From contig JBBEAX010000003.1 of assembly GCA_040882645.1 (NCBI GenBank), forward strand, positions 1 to 8,725: DNA of 8,725 nucleotides. Reading direction: 5' to 3'. Source of the stretch: JAUYIV01 sp040882645. Its GTDB lineage: Bacteria > Actinomycetota > Acidimicrobiia > Spongiisociales > UBA11373. Positions 1-5,549 of the stretch are shown piece by piece. The notes beneath the pieces are model-generated. The model was not told where the DNA came from and made no database searches. It worked only from the letters and a program-made list of their open reading frames with translations. Numbering within the stretch: position 1 is the first letter of the stretch; each line of letters starts with the position of its first letter. A program made the translations under genes and the position numbers.

Positions 1-15
1 CGGGTCATTCGGCAA

Positions 16-43
16 CGCTACCCGCTGCCCGCTACCCGCTCCC
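16..43. repeat. Tandem 7-bp repeat, four copies
   Basis: Four adjacent 7-bp units are visible: CGCTACC at 16-22, CGCTGCC at 23-29, CGCTACC at 30-36 and CGCTCCC at 37-43. The array is non-coding. A second array with the same period and the same CGC(T/C) core lies at 6836-6868, so this looks like a recurrent intergenic heptamer family. Its function is unknown and its copy number elsewhere in the genome cannot be seen. Confidence 0.75.
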
Positions 44-73
44 GGCAAGAAGGAAGGAGAGGCCGAATGGCGT

Positions 74-111
74 CTCCCCCCGGTTTCCGGGGGGAGTACC
101 CCGAAGGGGGG
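74..111. repeat. GC-rich compound palindrome (REP-like candidate)
   Basis: Positions 74-83 (CTCCCCCCGG) and 87-96 (CCGGGGGGAG) are perfect 10-bp inverted arms around a TTT loop. A second small stem follows at once, CCCC (99-102) and GGGG (106-109) around GAA, continuing into a G-rich run up to about 118. No T-tract follows on either strand, so an intrinsic terminator is unlikely. The density of symmetry in a non-coding gap suggests a dispersed REP-type element. That class assignment is inference because only one copy is in view. Confidence 0.5.
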
Positions 112-199
112 AGGGGGGCAGCTGACCCTGCGAGCAGGACTGGACCCGTCCTTGAAGAAGTCGTTGGAGTGCTCGCTGTCTCCGCTGCCCCCTCCGTCA

Positions 200-241
200 C
201 CGCCGAGACGGCGGCGCCACCTCCCCCGCCGAAGACGGCGG
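200..241 (-). terminator. Twin GC hairpins downstream of the minus-strand hypothetical gene
   Basis: Two nearly identical hairpins sit 17-58 bases past the stop codon of the minus-strand gene. One is CCGCCG (200-205) with CGGCGG (209-214) around AGA. The other is CCGCCG (226-231) with CGGCGG (236-241) around AAGA. Both stems are perfect 6-bp GC stems with the same arm sequences. Neither has a U-tract, so they may serve as Rho-assisted terminators or RNA 3'-end stabilisers, or be copies of a small palindromic repeat. Confidence 0.4.
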
Positions 242-257
242 AGGAGGACGTTGCTTC

Positions 258-935
258 CTACTCCGGTCGCGTGATTCTCCGGTTCAGCGCGTCGAGGACG
301 GCCCGTACCACCGTCTCGCTGTCGTCGCCGTGGCTCAGGGCCGAGCCGATCGAGATCTCTTCGCCCCGCTCGCCGGTGGAAACGATCACGACGACGATCA
401 CCGTCCGCATCCCGATCATCGGCGACCCCACCGCGTCCAGCGCCAGCGCCTCACCGGGGAGCAGGTCTTCGATGGCGCGGATGGCCGCTTCGCCGACGAG
501 GCGGTGGCGTGCCGTAGGCGCCGCCGGGCCGGTGGCGGTGCCGACGTATTCCTCGCCGTGCCATCCGAGGGTGACCGCCACGGTGGTGCGCGCCCCTTCG
601 GGGATCTCGTGCACCCCCTTGATGGCGGGTCGATCATCGCCTGCATCGAGGCGCTCGGGGCCAATCTGCACCACCGAGATCGCCCGCCGGTCGACGGTGA
701 TCCCAAACCGGGCGAGGGCCAGCGACTGGACGTCGCGCACGACCTGCTTGGGGGCCTTGTCGGGTGCGGCGAGCACGTGCACCTCGCGAATTCCGTCCCT
801 GCCGCCGACGACCCGCACGGCGTTGATCGAGGGCAGACGGGAGAGAGTTTCCTCGAGCTCTTGGATGTCCACCCCGGTCAACTCCCCGAATCCGACGCCC
901 ACCGTTCCACCACGAAGCGTAGTCAGATTGGTCAC
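258..935 (-). CDS. Conserved hypothetical protein, about 204-225 aa, cytoplasmic
   Basis: The protein is soluble, with no signal peptide or membrane segment. The N-terminal part (about 22-95 of the longest form) is a compact alpha/beta-looking domain containing GIREVHVLAA, KQVVRDVQSLALARFGI and DRRAISVVQI. I recognise this pattern from uncharacterised proteins of actinobacteria and some Firmicutes but know no function for it. The C-terminal half (about 110-225) looks like a second domain in which a strand-rich stretch precedes helices (EAAIRAIEDLL). The longest start is a GTG at 935 directly after an in-frame TGA, and it has no Shine-Dalgarno sequence. A GTG at 872 (residue 22) is preceded by GGGGAG (887-882 on the minus strand) at 9-nt spacing and is the better start, giving about 204 aa. 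The gene stops with TAG at 260-258. It diverges from the HD-protein genes. A long antisense frame covers it but has shadow-like Ser/Arg/Thr composition. Confidence 0.75.
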   Translation of the reverse strand: MTNLTTLRGGTVGVGFGELTGVDIQELEETLSRLPSINAVRVVGGRDGIREVHVLAAPDKAPKQVVRDVQSLALARFGITVDRRAISVVQIGPERLDAGDDRPAIKGVHEIPEGARTTVAVTLGWHGEEYVGTATGPAAPTARHRLVGEAAIRAIEDLLPGEALALDAVGSPMIGMRTVIVVVIVSTGERGEEISIGSALSHGDDSETVVRAVLDALNRRITRPE

Positions 936-962
936 CCATTGTCATGAGAACGCGAAAATCGT

Positions 963-990
963 TTGGCAGGGGCCGGGGACCGGTTAGTCT
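963..990 (+). promoter_or_regulatory. Candidate sigma-70-type promoter upstream of the HD-protein operon
   Basis: TTGGCA (963-968) and TAGTCT (985-990) are separated by 16 nt and match group-1 sigma -35 and TAnnnT-type -10 hexamers. Initiation would fall near 995-998, just before the hairpin at 1001-1030. It is the best forward promoter I can find between the minus-strand gene and the operon. The call rests on two hexamers only. Confidence 0.4.
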
Positions 991-1000
991 GCTGATTGGG

Positions 1001-1035
1001 CGGACGTCTCCCCGATTGCGGGGGCGTCCGTTCTT
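1001..1035 (+). terminator. Strong hairpin with short T-rich tail (terminator or attenuator)
   Basis: Outer arms CGGACG (1001-1006) and CGTCCG (1025-1030) enclose inner arms CCCCG (1010-1014) and CGGGG (1019-1023) around an ATTG loop, with a 3x1 internal loop between the helices. TTCTT follows at 1031-1035. The polarity fits termination of forward transcription only. No forward gene lies upstream, so it would act on a transcript that started a few bases earlier, which suggests attenuation, a tiny RNA, or a protective 5' stem. Confidence 0.5.
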
Positions 1036-1088
1036 GCGCGCCGGGGGTCATTCCCTGGCCGCAGGTAGCGGTCACTTGACAAGTGAAG

Positions 1089-1349
1089 GTGCGCGCAGAT
1101 CGTGCCGATGAGAGTCGGACACGATCGGCGACACCGGGGTTGCCCGGGTCATCGTATGGCTAGCCCTCGACAACGAGCGAAGCGGAACAAGCCGCCACCG
1201 GACTAGAACCGGCGGCGAGCCTCCGAAGAAGGGAAGCGGTAGGTGACATGTGGTCGACCGTGGGAAATTGGCCGAAAGATCCTGCCGATACGAAAGCCAA
1301 ATGACTTGGCGTATCGGTTAATCCAATGACCCGGGCTTCCCCGCTACCC
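1089..1349 (+). ncRNA. Group II intron domain I-like fragment or structured leader RNA
   Basis: The stretch opens with GTGCG (1089-1093), the group II intron 5' consensus GUGYG. It contains an ordered series of hairpins: GATCGTGCCGA/TCGG-A-CACGATC (1098-1126, with TGAGAG in the loop); CCGGG/CCCGG (1134-1147); CCGG/CCGG extended by GCCG/CGGC (1191-1216); and CCGATAC/GTATCGG (1285-1317) with an inner GCCAA/TTGGC. A long-range helix, GGGAAGCGG (1231-1239) with CCGCTACCC (1341-1349), closes the last part with one A-A mismatch. From memory, the GATGAGAGTC and GAAGGGAAGCGG segments resemble domain I of bacterial group IIC introns. No reverse transcriptase frame or domain V/VI is visible, so if it is an intron only a 5' remnant is left. 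It ends 3 nt before the start codon at 1352. A 5' UTR RNA of another class is the alternative. Confidence 0.5.
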
Positions 1350-1351
1350 AT

Positions 1352-2662
1352 ATGACAAGCACCTCACAAGATCGCAAGACCGCCATCCTCGCCGGCGCTT
1401 TCGCCGCGGCGGGAGCAGTGGTTCTCGCCGTCCTCTTCGTGGTCCAGTCGGATCCGCAGCCATTGGGCGTGTGGTTCGTTCTGGCCGCGGCCTTCTTCTT
1501 TCTCCAGATCAGCGCGGTTGAGGTCAACGATCGGCTGTTCGTCTCCTCGGCGATGATGGTGGCGTTCACGGCCGCGGTGGTCTTTGGTCGGGAGAGCGCC
1601 GTACTGGCCGTGGTCCTCATGGCGGCGGTGTCCGCGCTGCATCCCGACGACTTGCGAGAGCGGCGGTGGCGGCAGCCCGCCGGGAACTTCGGGCAACTGG
1701 TCATCTCGGCCGCGGTGGGCATCGCCGTGTTCCTGCCGTTCCTCCCCGACGCCCCGGTCACCGGTGGCGACCTCCCATTGCTCGCCGTGGGGGCCGCCCT
1801 CGCCGCGGTGGTCTACGACTGGGTCAATTTCCGTCTCGTCGCCCTCTATGTGCGTGTCGCCTATCCCGACCGCGACCTGCGGCCATGGTCGAAGATGCTC
1901 GCCAACCACTTCGCCCTTTCGGTGCTGGGTGCCTTCGGCGGCATTCTCGGGGCGGCGTACGTGCTGGTGGGGCCGCTGATCCTTCCGCTGATGTTCCTGA
2001 CCTTCGTGGTGGGCCATGTCGGCTTCGCCTCCTACAGCAAGCTCCGGGAGGCGCACGAGGACACCATCCGGGGGTTCGTCAAGGCCGTCGAAGCACTGGA
2101 CCCATACACCAGGGGGCACACCGAGCGGGTGGCGAGGTTCGTCCGGATGACCGGCGAGGAACTGGGCCTCGGGCCCGAGCGGCTCGAGACGCTCCGCTGG
2201 GCGGCGCTGATCCATGACGTGGGCAAGGTGGCGGTCCCGGCGAGCCTGCTGCACAAGCCGGGCTTGCTCACCGATGACGAGTACAGCCAGACGGTTCGCC
2301 ACATGCAGGTCGTCGAGGAGGTGCTCAGCCGGGTCGACTTCCTCCGTCCGATGGTGGCCATCGTCGCCGGTCAGCACGCGCTGCTCGACGAGGAGAGTGA
2401 GGCCGAGGTGCCGCTGGAGAGCCGCATCCTGGCGACGGCAGATGCCTTCGACGCGATGACCAGCACCCGGTCATACCGGTCGGCGGTCACCCAGGCCACC
2501 GCCTTCGACCAGCTGCGTCGCCGCGAAGACGTGTACGGACCCGAGGTGGTCACCGCCCTGATTGCCGCGATCGGCGCGGCCGGGGAGGTCTACGGCTCGC
2601 CCGATGAGGAGAGCGCAGCCGAGGTGGAGCGACTGGTGAGGGAGCGCGCGATCCGTGCCTGA
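1352..2662 (+). CDS. Polytopic membrane protein with degenerate HD-GYP domain
   Basis: The 436-residue product has about seven or eight hydrophobic segments in residues 11-226, followed by a cytoplasmic HD-GYP-like domain (about 235-410). The membrane part resembles the MASE-type sensor regions often fused to HD-GYP domains, but I cannot assign a class. HD-GYP enzymes hydrolyse cyclic di-GMP using a metal centre. Visible features are DPYTRGHTERV (His256), HDVGK (His288-Asp289), KPGLLTDDE, RHM (His317) and ADAFDAM with Asp364. The usual HHExxDGxGYP stretch is reduced to GQHALLDEES: the first His is Gln341, His342 remains, and the GYP triplet is absent. Activity is therefore uncertain, and a sensor or a different phosphohydrolase is possible. 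The ATG at 1352 lacks a Shine-Dalgarno sequence, and a TAA at 1319-1321 blocks any earlier in-frame start. The gene overlaps the next by 8 nt and was probably transcribed with it from the structured leader upstream. Confidence 0.88.
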   Translation: MTSTSQDRKTAILAGAFAAAGAVVLAVLFVVQSDPQPLGVWFVLAAAFFFLQISAVEVNDRLFVSSAMMVAFTAAVVFGRESAVLAVVLMAAVSALHPDDLRERRWRQPAGNFGQLVISAAVGIAVFLPFLPDAPVTGGDLPLLAVGAALAAVVYDWVNFRLVALYVRVAYPDRDLRPWSKMLANHFALSVLGAFGGILGAAYVLVGPLILPLMFLTFVVGHVGFASYSKLREAHEDTIRGFVKAVEALDPYTRGHTERVARFVRMTGEELGLGPERLETLRWAALIHDVGKVAVPASLLHKPGLLTDDEYSQTVRHMQVVEEVLSRVDFLRPMVAIVAGQHALLDEESEAEVPLESRILATADAFDAMTSTRSYRSAVTQATAFDQLRRREDVYGPEVVTALIAAIGAAGEVYGSPDEESAAEVERLVRERAIRA

Positions 2663-3848
2663 TACCTTTCTCGGCCGCCTTGCCCTGTTGGTAACCCCCG
2701 GTCTGGGCGCCGGCGCCGCAATCTATTGGTCGGCCGGCTGGAAGTTCGTCCTGGTCGCGGCGATCCTCGCCGTCGGCCACCTCTTGCTGATCCCCAATCC
2801 GTCGGGCCGGGGTGCCCCCCTGCTGGTCGCCGTTGCCGCCGCCTTCGCCCTCGAATCGCAGGGATCCGCGGTGCTGGTGCTCGGGGCGGCCGCGGTCGCC
2901 CTCCCCTTTGGCTGGTTGGGAGTGCAGCTGGTACACGGTCGCCGCGTGTCCGACCAGATGTTCCCCGCCGAACCGGCTGGGCTGGTCGTCTTTGTCGGCG
3001 TGATGGCCGTCACCGCGACGTTGATCCCCACCGGGACGTACAGCGGCGCGCTCGGAATGGCGGCCTTTGGGGTCGCCGCCGTCATCTGGTTTCTCACGGC
3101 GGTGGGGGTTCGGGGCCTTTTCTCCCGTCAGGCCCGCCTTGCTCCGCGGCGGTTGGTCGTGGTCCGTGCCCTGGAAGACTGGCCCGCCTACCTCGCCCTC
3201 TTCTCGAGTGGGGCGCTCTACGGGCTTACTGCGCCGGCGATGGGGTGGTGGGCAATTCCGCTGGCCGGCTTGCCGTACGCGTTCAGCCACGTCTCGCTCC
3301 ACCGGGTGCAGACCACCAGGAGCACCTACCGGCAGACGATTCAGGCGCTGGGGGCGATCCCGGAGGCGGGCGGTTTGGTAACCGGCGGCCACGCCGCTCG
3401 CGTCGCCGACATAGCGGTGGGCGTCGGAGCCGAGATGGGACTGTCGGCCGGCGTGTTGCAGCGCCTGGAATACGCCGCCTTCCTCCACGACCTCGGCCGG
3501 GTGGTGCTGGCCAATCCGGCGGTGGCGGCGGGCTCGTACACGCTGTCGGATGTCTCTGGCTGGAGTGCCGCGATCGTCTCCGAAGCGAGATACCTAGAGC
3601 ATGTCGCCGAGGTGGTGGCCGCCCAGCACCATCCCTACCGCCGGCCCGGCGAGGAACGCGACCCGGACCACCCCCTGGCGTCGAAGATCCTGCGCGTTGC
3701 CGCTGCTTACGACGGCGAGATGAACAACGGATTGTCATCGCTCGAGGCCATCGAGACTCTCCATCGGGGAGCGGCGTACGACTACGACCCTGAAGTGGTC
3801 ACCGCCCTCCGCCGGGTGCTTGAGCGTCGGGCAGCCAGCGCCGCCTGA
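2655..3848 (+). CDS. Second polytopic membrane protein with strongly degenerate HD domain
   Basis: The 397-residue product has an N-terminal membrane region of about seven hydrophobic segments (about 5-215) followed by an HD-like domain (about 225-395). It has the same architecture as the upstream protein and is probably a diverged paralogue. Preserved features are GGHAARV (His246), FLHDLGR (His278-Asp279, with Arg in place of the usual Lys), QHHP (His325-His326) and AAYDGEM (Asp353). The His that the upstream protein has in its RHM motif is missing: the aligned stretch reads DVSGWSAAI. The DGxGYP segment is also absent. Catalysis looks doubtful, so a regulatory or pseudo-enzyme partner is likely (inference). 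The GTG start at 2655 lies inside the 3' end of the upstream gene, with GAGGGAG (2638-2644) 10 nt before it, which indicates translational coupling. The stop is TGA at 3846-3848. Confidence 0.85.
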   Translation: MPDTFLGRLALLVTPGLGAGAAIYWSAGWKFVLVAAILAVGHLLLIPNPSGRGAPLLVAVAAAFALESQGSAVLVLGAAAVALPFGWLGVQLVHGRRVSDQMFPAEPAGLVVFVGVMAVTATLIPTGTYSGALGMAAFGVAAVIWFLTAVGVRGLFSRQARLAPRRLVVVRALEDWPAYLALFSSGALYGLTAPAMGWWAIPLAGLPYAFSHVSLHRVQTTRSTYRQTIQALGAIPEAGGLVTGGHAARVADIAVGVGAEMGLSAGVLQRLEYAAFLHDLGRVVLANPAVAAGSYTLSDVSGWSAAIVSEARYLEHVAEVVAAQHHPYRRPGEERDPDHPLASKILRVAAAYDGEMNNGLSSLEAIETLHRGAAYDYDPEVVTALRRVLERRAASAA

Positions 3849-3947
3849 CCGCGCTCAGCCAAGTCATCTGAGGATGATGCGAACGATCGGTGATTGGGTC
3901 CTTGTGCCCTTGTGCCGGGGACCCCGACCCGCAGCATTGTTGTGCGT

Positions 3948-3954
3948 AGGAGGT
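3948..3954 (+). promoter_or_regulatory. Strong ribosome-binding site that fixes the lipoprotein start
   Basis: AGGAGGT, a full-strength Shine-Dalgarno match, lies 6 nt before the ATG at 3961. It selects that ATG over the in-frame ATG at 3820, which would add 47 residues overlapping the preceding gene and displace the lipoprotein signal from the N-terminus. Confidence 0.85.
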
Positions 3955-3960
3955 GGTCAG

Positions 3961-4437
3961 ATGAAGATGCGCGTGTGGCTCAATGTGTTGGTGTTGGTGT
4001 TGGTGGCAGTGATGGTGGGCTGCGGGGGTGATGACGAGGAGGCCATTACCGACCCGCCCGTCGCCGTGGAGTCGTCCACCACTACAACAGTGCCGCCTAC
4101 GACGACCACGGTCGCGACGACGACCATCCCTACGACCACGACGACGACGATCACCACGACTACGGTCCCCGAAGAACCGTTGCCCACCTACTCGGAAGTG
4201 CTCGCCGGGTTTGGGCCGTGCTCGACCAAGGGAGACATCGAAGGTGGTGAAGGCGGCAGCTATTCAATCAAGGCCGGGGCGATCCTCGATCCGCAAGGCG
4301 GGATGTTCTGCCGCGGTGCCCAGTTCACAACGGTTGGTCCCACGGTCCTGCCAGACGGCACAGAGGTTCCGATCGGGAGCTTCCTGACCATCGGTTCCGA
4401 CGGCTACCTCGTTCGAGTGTCGAGCTTCTCCGAGTGA
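3961..4437 (+). CDS. Small secreted lipoprotein with Thr-rich spacer
   Basis: The 158-residue product begins MKMR, continues with a hydrophobic core (about 5-19) and ends its signal at MVGC, making Cys21 the predicted lipidation site. The Met at -3 is a slightly unusual lipobox residue. An acidic patch (DDEE) comes next. Residues 40-68 form a Thr-rich spacer broken by Val, Pro, Ile and Ala, as is common in envelope proteins of some actinobacteria. The remainder (about 71-158) is a small domain with Cys87 and Cys117, which could form a disulphide, and several Gly-turn and strand-like segments (PDGTEVPIGSFLTIGSDGYL). I do not recognise the domain. The protein is likely anchored to the outer face of the cytoplasmic membrane with the spacer crossing the wall. 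It stands 112 nt after the HD operon and may be separately expressed. No partner gene suggests a role. Confidence 0.85.
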   Translation: MKMRVWLNVLVLVLVAVMVGCGGDDEEAITDPPVAVESSTTTTVPPTTTTVATTTIPTTTTTTITTTTVPEEPLPTYSEVLAGFGPCSTKGDIEGGEGGSYSIKAGAILDPQGGMFCRGAQFTTVGPTVLPDGTEVPIGSFLTIGSDGYLVRVSSFSE

Positions 4438-4470
4438 CACGGATCTGACGCCGCCGCTTCCAGATGAGAG

Positions 4471-4490
4471 CGGTCACCCTTGGGGTGCCG
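4471..4490 (+). terminator. Hairpin downstream of the Thr-rich lipoprotein gene
   Basis: CGG (4471-4473) and CACCC (4475-4479) pair with GGGTG (4483-4487) and CCG (4488-4490) around TTG, with a single bulged T. The hairpin sits 34 nt past the TGA stop in the convergent gap. There is no T-tract, so termination is a weak call. The rest of 4438-4659 holds no convincing gene. Confidence 0.3.
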
Positions 4491-4640
4491 CGGTCACCAT
4501 TCGCTCCGACCGACCGGAGTCCCGTAACCCGTTAGGCCCGAGAATCGAGTTGTCACCGAGCTTCAGGTCACCGGGCTGCTTCTCTCGAGGGACATCCCCG
4601 ACCCCTCGGCCAGCGTACGTAAATGTCATCTGCGGGCCCT

Positions 4641-4659
4641 GGCCCCGCCGGAGGCGGCC
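4641..4659 (-). terminator. GC hairpin abutting the minus-strand lipoprotein stop codon
   Basis: CCGCC (4645-4649) and GGCGG (4653-4657) pair around GGA, with GG (4641-4642) and CC (4658-4659) extending the stem past a CC bulge. It begins directly at the stop codon of the minus-strand gene. No U-tract is seen, so it is only a candidate terminator for the convergent pair. Confidence 0.3.
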
Positions 4660-5253
4660 TCACTGGTCCGCAAAGAAGGCCTGCAATTCCGTATCCCCAT
4701 CTACCCATGACTGAATCTCATCGAAGACTCTGGCGTGGAGGCGGGTCCTCGACGGCGTCGTAGGACAGGAGAAGATGGTCCTTGGGGGGATCTCGCGTAG
4801 ACGGATCGGATCGGGCGTGAGCTCTGGTGTTGCTCGGAGGAACCGAACCACGGAGAGGTTCAGCTCGAATCCGGTGTAGCACTCGACACTGGAGTTGTAC
4901 TGGGCGTGCATGGATGCTCCAGCTCCCGAAAAGGAGAAGAGGACATCGCACATTTCTGTGCCCGGGCCGAGCCACGCGATCCCTGTCGCGACCAATCGGA
5001 CAACTGCCGGCCACGAACGCACGCGGACAACCTGTTCCACGGCGTTGTACAGGTCCTGTGGTTCGAGGAACCCTTCGCGCTCATACGGGTCTCGCGTCCA
5101 GGGGCCGTCTGCGGACAGATCCCCCTCAACGCAAATAGTGATGCTGTGTGCTGCGGTGGTGATCGGGTCGGGATCGGCAACTGTGGTCGGGGCATCGTTC
5201 CCGCAGGCTGCGGTGAGCAACAGGAACGCAAGAATCATGGTTGGGGTTCTCAC
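4660..5253 (-). CDS. Predicted lipoprotein of unknown function, about 197 aa
   Basis: The GTG at 5253 is the chosen start because GGGGAGG (5267-5261 on the minus strand) lies 7 nt before it and it puts a compact signal at the N-terminus: MRTPT, a hydrophobic stretch (about 6-13), then the lipobox LTAAC with Cys17 as the lipidated residue. The in-frame upstream ATG at 5349 would bury this signal behind 32 extra residues. After a Pro/Thr/Ala linker (about 20-36) comes a domain of about 160 residues with four cysteines (41, 102, 125, 163), possibly two disulphides. Two amphipathic segments stand out, one around DLYNAVEQVVRVRSW (67-81) and one at the C-terminus (ARVFDEIQSW onward). I do not recognise the family. 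The gene is convergent with the Thr-rich lipoprotein but shares no similarity with it beyond the lipoprotein class. Its stop is TGA at 4662-4660. Confidence 0.8.
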   Translation of the reverse strand: MRTPTMILAFLLLTAACGNDAPTTVADPDPITTAAHSITICVEGDLSADGPWTRDPYEREGFLEPQDLYNAVEQVVRVRSWPAVVRLVATGIAWLGPGTEMCDVLFSFSGAGASMHAQYNSSVECYTGFELNLSVVRFLRATPELTPDPIRLREIPPRTIFSCPTTPSRTRLHARVFDEIQSWVDGDTELQAFFADQ

Positions 5254-5535
5254 CGTCTTACCTCCCCAGTCGAACACGAGCCGTCGACCCCGGGCGAGGC
5301 CGACACGGCCCGGATAGCGGCTGCCCAGACGGTCTGCGAAACACACCATCAGGTATAGGGACCTACGACCCCTTCTCTGCTTGTTCTACGAGCCGGCGGA
5401 GTACTGGTGTGACGGAGCGACGCGAACCGTGCGCCAGGGGGCTCACTCTGCCCTCAGGGACGGCGCTCTCGTCATGCCTCTCTTCCGCTGGCCTTCTCCC
5501 CGAGAAGCACACCGGGGTTGGGGCTTTCCGGCTCG
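5254..5535. other. Divergent intergenic region without a recognised gene
   Basis: This gap separates the minus-strand lipoprotein start from the crotonase promoter. Frames read through it on both strands, but none has a Shine-Dalgarno sequence plus a protein-like composition. I see the lipoprotein ribosome-binding site (5267-5261) and the crotonase -10 element just beyond the right end, and nothing else I can support. Confidence 0.5.
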
Positions 5536-5541
5536 TAGACT
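5536..5541 (+). promoter_or_regulatory. -10 element of a probable leaderless promoter
   Basis: TAGACT fits the actinobacterial -10 consensus TAnnnT and ends 8 nt before the ATG at 5550, so transcription would begin at or next to the start codon. No Shine-Dalgarno sequence lies between them, as expected of leaderless mRNAs, which are common in actinobacteria. No convincing -35 hexamer is visible at 16-18 nt. Confidence 0.55.
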
Positions 5542-5549
5542 CCCGGGCG

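Noticed and set aside
67..987. Long forward open frame (306 codons) preceded by a Shine-Dalgarno-like AGGAG.
   Set aside because: It starts inside the palindrome cluster and lies antisense to a gene with conserved-looking protein segments. Its product is a Ser/Arg/Thr/Pro-rich mix typical of shadow frames in GC-rich DNA.
1040..1350. Cyclic di-GMP, cobalamin or cyclic di-AMP riboswitch in front of the HD gene; RNase P RNA or tmRNA.
   Set aside because: I did not find the conserved cores I know for these classes (such as CGCAAAGCC of the c-di-GMP-I aptamer or GCCACTG of cobalamin). The GTGCG start and internal segments fit a group II intron domain better.
1364..2377. Long minus-strand open frame (337 codons).
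   Set aside because: It lies fully antisense to the membrane HD gene, and its His/Gly/Glu/Arg-rich composition lacks any domain-like pattern.
3820..3960. N-terminal extension of the Thr-rich lipoprotein.
   Set aside because: It overlaps the preceding gene and would block the lipoprotein signal, whereas a strong AGGAGGT selects the ATG at 3961.
4552..4710. Forward frame of 52 codons in the convergent gap with plausible composition.
   Set aside because: It has no start codon with a ribosome site and runs into the 3' end of the opposing lipoprotein gene. I could not match it to a family.
5254..5349. Upstream ATG for the minus-strand lipoprotein.
   Set aside because: It would place 32 residues before a clear signal peptide, and the Shine-Dalgarno sequence points to the GTG at 5253.
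5241..5549. N-terminal extension of the crotonase by 103 residues.
   Set aside because: The extension is Arg/Pro/Ser-rich, has no family match and contains the -10 element TAGACT. The crotonase fold begins at the ATG at 5550.
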